Of a stretch of DNA of 22,294 bases, positions 18,324-22,294 are shown one piece after another (position 1 is the first letter of the stretch; every line of letters starts with the position of its first letter). Below the pieces are notes generated by a model. It was not told the DNA's origin. It saw only the letters and a list, made by a program, of their open reading frames with translations, and searched no databases. The stretch comes from Acanthamoeba castellanii str. Neff. Taxonomy: Eukaryota; Discosea; Longamoebia; Acanthamoebidae. The translations under genes were made by a program, and so were the position numbers. The DNA lies in NCBI RefSeq assembly GCF_000313135.1, contig NW_004457673.1, positions 18,568-40,861 of the forward strand, read 5' to 3'.

Positions 18324-21300
18324 TCAGACGACCTCCCACACGTTCCGCTTCATGAAGGCCTCAAAGAGCTTCTCGCCCAGTCCTATCTTCTTCAGCTCGA
18401 CCAGCTGTATGTTGTGATTTTCAGTCGACTCAGGTACGTCAACCATAACGGAAAGTTGTTTGGTTGGTCGCATTGCAACGCACGACCAATCAATTCAGCA
18501 CACAGGTAAGGTCCGTACCTGGCGGAATGGTCGGTTGTCGATGATGGCCTCGGCCCGCTTCTTGCCGATGCCGTGCAGCGCCAGCAGGTCCTTCATCGAG
18601 CCCGTGTTCACCACGTGCAACACATCCTGCACAACACACACCAACACATGGGTGAGCGCACACCAACACATGGGTGAGCGTTGAGTGGTAAAAGCGAAAA
18701 GCGAAAAGCGAAGGCGAAAGCGAGGTACCTCTTCACGCTCGTCGGCGCCCTGGCGGGTGTTGGTGGCGATTCCGTGGTCTTCGCGGTCATTGTCCTCTTC
18801 ACTGTCGGTGTCGGCCTTCTTGATCCTCTGTGCGCTCTGCCGGGAGGAAACCTTGATGTCCAGGTAGTCGCCATCGTCCTCGCTGTCGTCTCCGTCATCG
18901 TCTTCGCTTTCGCTAAAACGATGTCGCGAGCTCATCTTGCTCTTCTTGTTCTTATCCTCTTCCTCTTCCTCTTCCTCTTCCTCTTCGCTCACCACTTCTT
19001 CTTCCTCCTCCTCCTCCTCCTCTTCCACGCTTTCCTGATCGCTGGCCACCTTTTCCATCACTTCTTCTTCTTCCACTTCTTCCTCTTCATCGACTCGCAG
19101 AACCTCCTTCTCCGCCTTCCTCTCGGTGACCTCGGCCTTAGCTGAGGCGGGTGACGGCCTGAGGCGGACCTTCTCGCGCGCCACAGCCGTGGCCGTCTCT
19201 GCGGATGCCTTCGATGGCTCCCTCTTCGTAGTGGCGGTGGTGATCCTGGTCGCGCCCTTGCTCGAGCTCAGACTCTGCGCCGATGCGGGCCTGCTGCTCG
19301 TCTTGGCCGCCGGCGTCTGCTGGCGCCTCCTCTGTTCCACTCCCACTCGCTCCGCGCTCGCGCTCGCCTGTACACCGCACGCGCACCATCTAAGCAAGAC
19401 GAACTACCATATGTGTGCGTGTGCGTGTGCGTGTGCGTGTGCGGTCGTGTTGCGTGGGGCGTGTGCGGTTTTTTTTTCTCTTTCTCTCGTTTTGAAAGCT
19501 GAGGAGAACGAACCTTTCGGGTGGCAGGCTGCTTGGTCCCGCTGGCGTTGTTGTGATCGTCGCAGTTGTCAAAGGACAGCTTCTTGGGTCCGGTCAGTAG
19601 TGTCTTGTTCTTGCTCTTGCCGTCGTCTGACAGCGTCAACGACTGCATGAGCGACGACAAGCTCGACGGCTGGAATGGCGTGGAGGCATCCTTCTTGGCT
19701 CTCCTCTCTAAAGATAAGAGAGAAATAAATAACAACGCAGTGTAGAGTGAGTGGTGTGCATGCATGTGTTTATAGATAATATATATACACACGCACCACA
19801 CATGTACGGTGGCACGTGTGCGTGTGCGGTGTGTACCCTTGAGAGCGTTGACGTCCGCGGGTGTTGCGGCCTCGGTCCGTTTACGCTCCTCCAGCTTGGC
19901 GATCTTCTTTCTGATCGACGGCTCCTTCTCCGGCATCACCTTCATCACTACGCACGATGCCAAATAGATAAATAAGTATAAAGTTGATAATTATGATCAT
20001 AAATGATTATAATTATTGAAATCAAAAAAGAATGGCGGGCACGCACGTCGGTTGTAGTAGCGGATAGCCCGATCGTACTGGCCCTTCTTCGCGTACTTCC
20101 TCGCCCGGCGGGCCATGTCCACGCCCGTCGTCACTTTCGTGAACGGCGTCAAAAGCAGAGCCTGTGCGCATGTGTGCGGTGGTGCGTGTTGCATGTGTGT
20201 CGTTAGGCCGAGGTGTTGTACACTAAAAAATGTTGTTTTTTGTGCGCACCTTGGAATCTCCGTTGCCGTTCGAGGCTGCCGGGTCGACGTTGTTGCCGCA
20301 TTCGTCTTCGTCGTCATCATCGAAGCACTGCTCCAGGTGGCGCTTGTTGGTCTCGACCAGGCGCCGCTCCAGCTCCTTGAGCATCCGGAAGTTCTCGTTC
20401 TCCATCTTCGACTTGAGCACCTCCTCGCCCCCAAACATGTCCTTGATCCGCTGCTCGAGCGCCTCCTTCGTCTTCTGCGCGATGAAGGCCTCCAGGTCGC
20501 CCACGTCGATCTTCTGCCCGTCGCCACCGCCGCCAGATGATCGCTCCTTGGCCCCAACGCGCCTGTTGTTACCGTTACCGTTGTTGCCGTTGCTGCGGTT
20601 CTCCTTGCCGGCCGCACCGGGCATGCGCTTCTTCAGCTCCAAGTACTCCTCCAACAGCGCCTTGCGCGAGGCCTCGTCTGCACCACCAGTCGAGATAGTG
20701 ATCGGTCGACCAGCAATAATTAAAATTAAAATAAATACAAGAATAATAATATATTGATTGGGGCGGCATGGCATACCGTCGACGGTGTTGACGACGGGCT
20801 TGTTGATGATCTGGCGCGACTTGGAGGCAAAGTTGAGGGTGTTGAAGGTGTCCTGGTAGTGGTTGACCGAGGGCGAGATGTTGGCGATCATCACGCCATA
20901 GCTGCGGCCGCCGAGCGAGTCCTGCAGCAGCCGCGTGAGCTTGCTGTCGCGGTACGGGACCCGGCTCTGTGCGCGCACAACAGCCCCAATCGCACGTTCC
21001 GACGTGAGTGGAGTTGCGTGGTGGGAAAAAACACGCTGGCTGGTGGCGATGGTGGTGAGGATCACGTACCGATCCGTCATTGAGCGCGTTGACGACCTTG
21101 CCCAGTACGAACAGGGACTTGTTGATGTTGCTGCTCTCGGTCATCCGAATGCCGATGTTGTCCGTCCGGCGATTGTCCTCGCTGCCGGCCAAATCGATCA
21201 GGTGCAGCTTGCCGACGTACTTGCGCTTGCCTTCCCTGTGCTTCACCTGATATGCCGCGTGGAGAGTTTGTGGGGGGGGACAATCAATTGTTAAGAACAG

Positions 21301-22280
21301 TGTAAGTCAAGAAAGACAATAGTGTAGAGACCGCTGAGGTACCGTCAAGATGAGCACGGCGTGGCTGCGGCTCGAGTGGGCGTTGAGGCTCGTAGGCGCC
21401 ACCGTCCTGTTCTTGCAGCCCTCGGCGTAGGTGTTGGCAAAGTCCTCGTATGTGCGCACGGGCAACTGTGGTGGGCGCAGCCACGCAAAAAGACATAAAC
21501 AAACAGACAACAAACACACAGACAGTTTAGTGGTGGCAGAAGGTGATGATGATGATGAAGCGGTCGAGGAATACCTGGGCGAGGTCGGGAATGATAATGT
21601 TCTTGTTGGTGTCCTCGCGAATGGGCAGGTCCTTGGTCTTGGGCCGCAGCAGGTCGAACACCTTCTCGTTGTAGATCTCCAGGTAGGAGACGGTGACGGA
21701 ACACTTGCTGGCGTGCGTCCCCTTGGAGGCCAACGCGGCCGTGTGCTGGGCGGCCAGCGACACCACCTTCCTCGCCACACGGGGGATCAGGCCCGGCTGC
21801 TCGTCCGAGCCCTGCATCGTGAAGGTCTTGCCTGGGAGCAACAACAGTGAGATCAAAACAAAACAGATTTGATTCGATGATGCTGGTTAGTGGTGAAGAG
21901 GAAAAGTGTGGGAAAGGGGTAACAAGTACCTGCGCCGGTGATGCCGTAGGCGAAGATGGTCGTGTGAATGCCCTTGAATACGGAGCCAATCATGGGCTCA
22001 ATTTCATTCTTGAACAGATCTTCCTGCTGCGAATCGGAATCGTACGCTCCATCAAAGCTTCAAGGTGTTTGGCGAGCGTGAGATTGGTGAGATCCATAAT
22101 TGTGATGGGAACCCATCGAAAGGGAATGTACCCATAGCTGAGTGCGGGAGCGTGCGCACTTTGGCGCAATTCGATGGACGACTTCTCTGACACCACCACG
22201 CAACGCTTGTTGACCTCCTTCGCCACGAAGGGCCGAATGCGTACCACCACCTTCACCTTCGAGGGCGCCGGATCCGTCAT
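18324..22280 (-). CDS. Kinesin-10 family motor (KIF22/Kid-like) with C-terminal HhH
   Basis: Thirteen minus-strand exons: 22280-22132, 22057-21930, 21831-21575, 21465-21343, 21246-21070, 20966-20777, 20677-20250, 20161-20047, 19947-19837, 19707-19514, 19367-18729, 18626-18519 and 18404-18324; 899 aa. The N-terminal motor domain (about 5-330) shows VVVRIRPF, the P-loop GITGAGKT (88-95), switch I NAHSSRSH (206-213), switch II DLAGSE (237-242) and [18 protein letters not shown]. The EQPGLIPR and [12 protein letters not shown] context is kinesin-10. A coiled coil follows at about 345-465, then a TPR-like helical pair (about 495-550), a Ser/Lys-rich linker and a long acidic Glu-run region (about 680-730). 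The C-terminus (838-899) has the [13 protein letters not shown] helix-hairpin-helix and a second [10 protein letters not shown] hairpin, as in chromosome-binding KIF22. It should be a nuclear/spindle motor pushing chromosome arms during mitosis. The start gives a motor domain directly at the N-terminus. Confidence 0.94.
18637..18680 (-). repeat. Perfect 22-bp tandem duplication in kinesin intron 11
   Basis: Two identical 22-nt copies (18637-18658 and 18659-18680), starting CACACCAACACATGGG, are followed by GCGAAAA-type repeats up to the splice donor. The exactness suggests a recent slippage or duplication event. Confidence 0.9.
18945..19095 (-). repeat. Polypurine (GAG/GAA)n low-complexity coding tract
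   Basis: On the + strand this is a CTTCCTCTT-type polypyrimidine run inside kinesin exon 11. In the coding sense it encodes runs of Glu with scattered Val, Lys and Asp. The strand asymmetry makes triplex (H-DNA) formation and length polymorphism likely. Confidence 0.85.
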
Positions 22281-22294
22281 CTCCTCTTCCTCTT

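Noticed and set aside
18495..19397. Independent 300-codon Glu-rich gene on the minus strand
   Set aside because: It is exon 11 of the kinesin gene plus intron read-through; the preceding and following exons join in phase.

Overview
This window is nuclear DNA from an intron-rich, GC-rich protist and looks like Acanthamoeba or a close amoebozoan relative. That is an inference from style and gene content: strong GC3 bias in exons, many short phase-matched introns full of CA/GT/ACACG microsatellites, donors that mostly read GTAC, AT-rich intergenic patches, a eukaryotic tRNA gene with a T-run terminator, and animal/plant/amoebozoan-type proteins. I see no prophage, plasmid, CRISPR array or bacterial operon. 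All exon joins were read by eye from reading frame, GT..AG borders and family conservation.

Layout, left to right: (1) the 3' part of an amidohydrolase-2 (TIM-barrel metal-dependent hydrolase) gene, + strand, 1-1304; (2) an aquaporin-family channel, + strand, 1647-3081, seven exons including one of 18 nt; (3) a spacer at 3082-3842 with an imperfect fold-back repeat and a tRNA-Val(UAC) gene on the minus strand; (4) a phosphorylase kinase alpha/beta-type regulatory subunit, minus strand, 8725-3843, 14 exons, 1144 aa; (5) about 960 nt without a convincing gene (8726-9683); (6) a DEX1-like secreted/membrane protein with FG-GAP/VCBS-type repeats, minus strand, 13478-9684, 16 exons, 794 aa; (7) a membrane-anchored protein with two tandem Cu/Zn superoxide dismutase domains, + strand, 13603-16136, 13 exons, 428 aa, head-to-head with the DEX1-like gene across 124 bp; (8) an exostosin/RXYLT1-like glycosyltransferase, + strand, 16283-18018, 7 exons, 402 aa; (9) a kinesin-10 (KIF22/Kid-type) motor with a C-terminal helix-hairpin-helix DNA-binding module, minus strand, 22280-18324, 13 exons, 899 aa, convergent with the glycosyltransferase.

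The genes do not form a pathway. Three neighbours (DEX1-like, tandem SOD, glycosyltransferase) are predicted to enter the secretory pathway, and the first two share one short promoter region, so co-expression of a cell-surface/wall set is possible but unproven. The most interesting items are: the tandem SOD, in which domain 1 has lost all Cu-ligand histidines while domain 2 keeps every metal ligand, with three intron positions shared between the domains; the aquaporin, whose second NPA motif lacks the near-universal following arginine and whose first NPA is carried by an 18-nt micro-exon; the GTAC donor bias; and recurring ACACGACC-type minisatellites in introns of unrelated genes.
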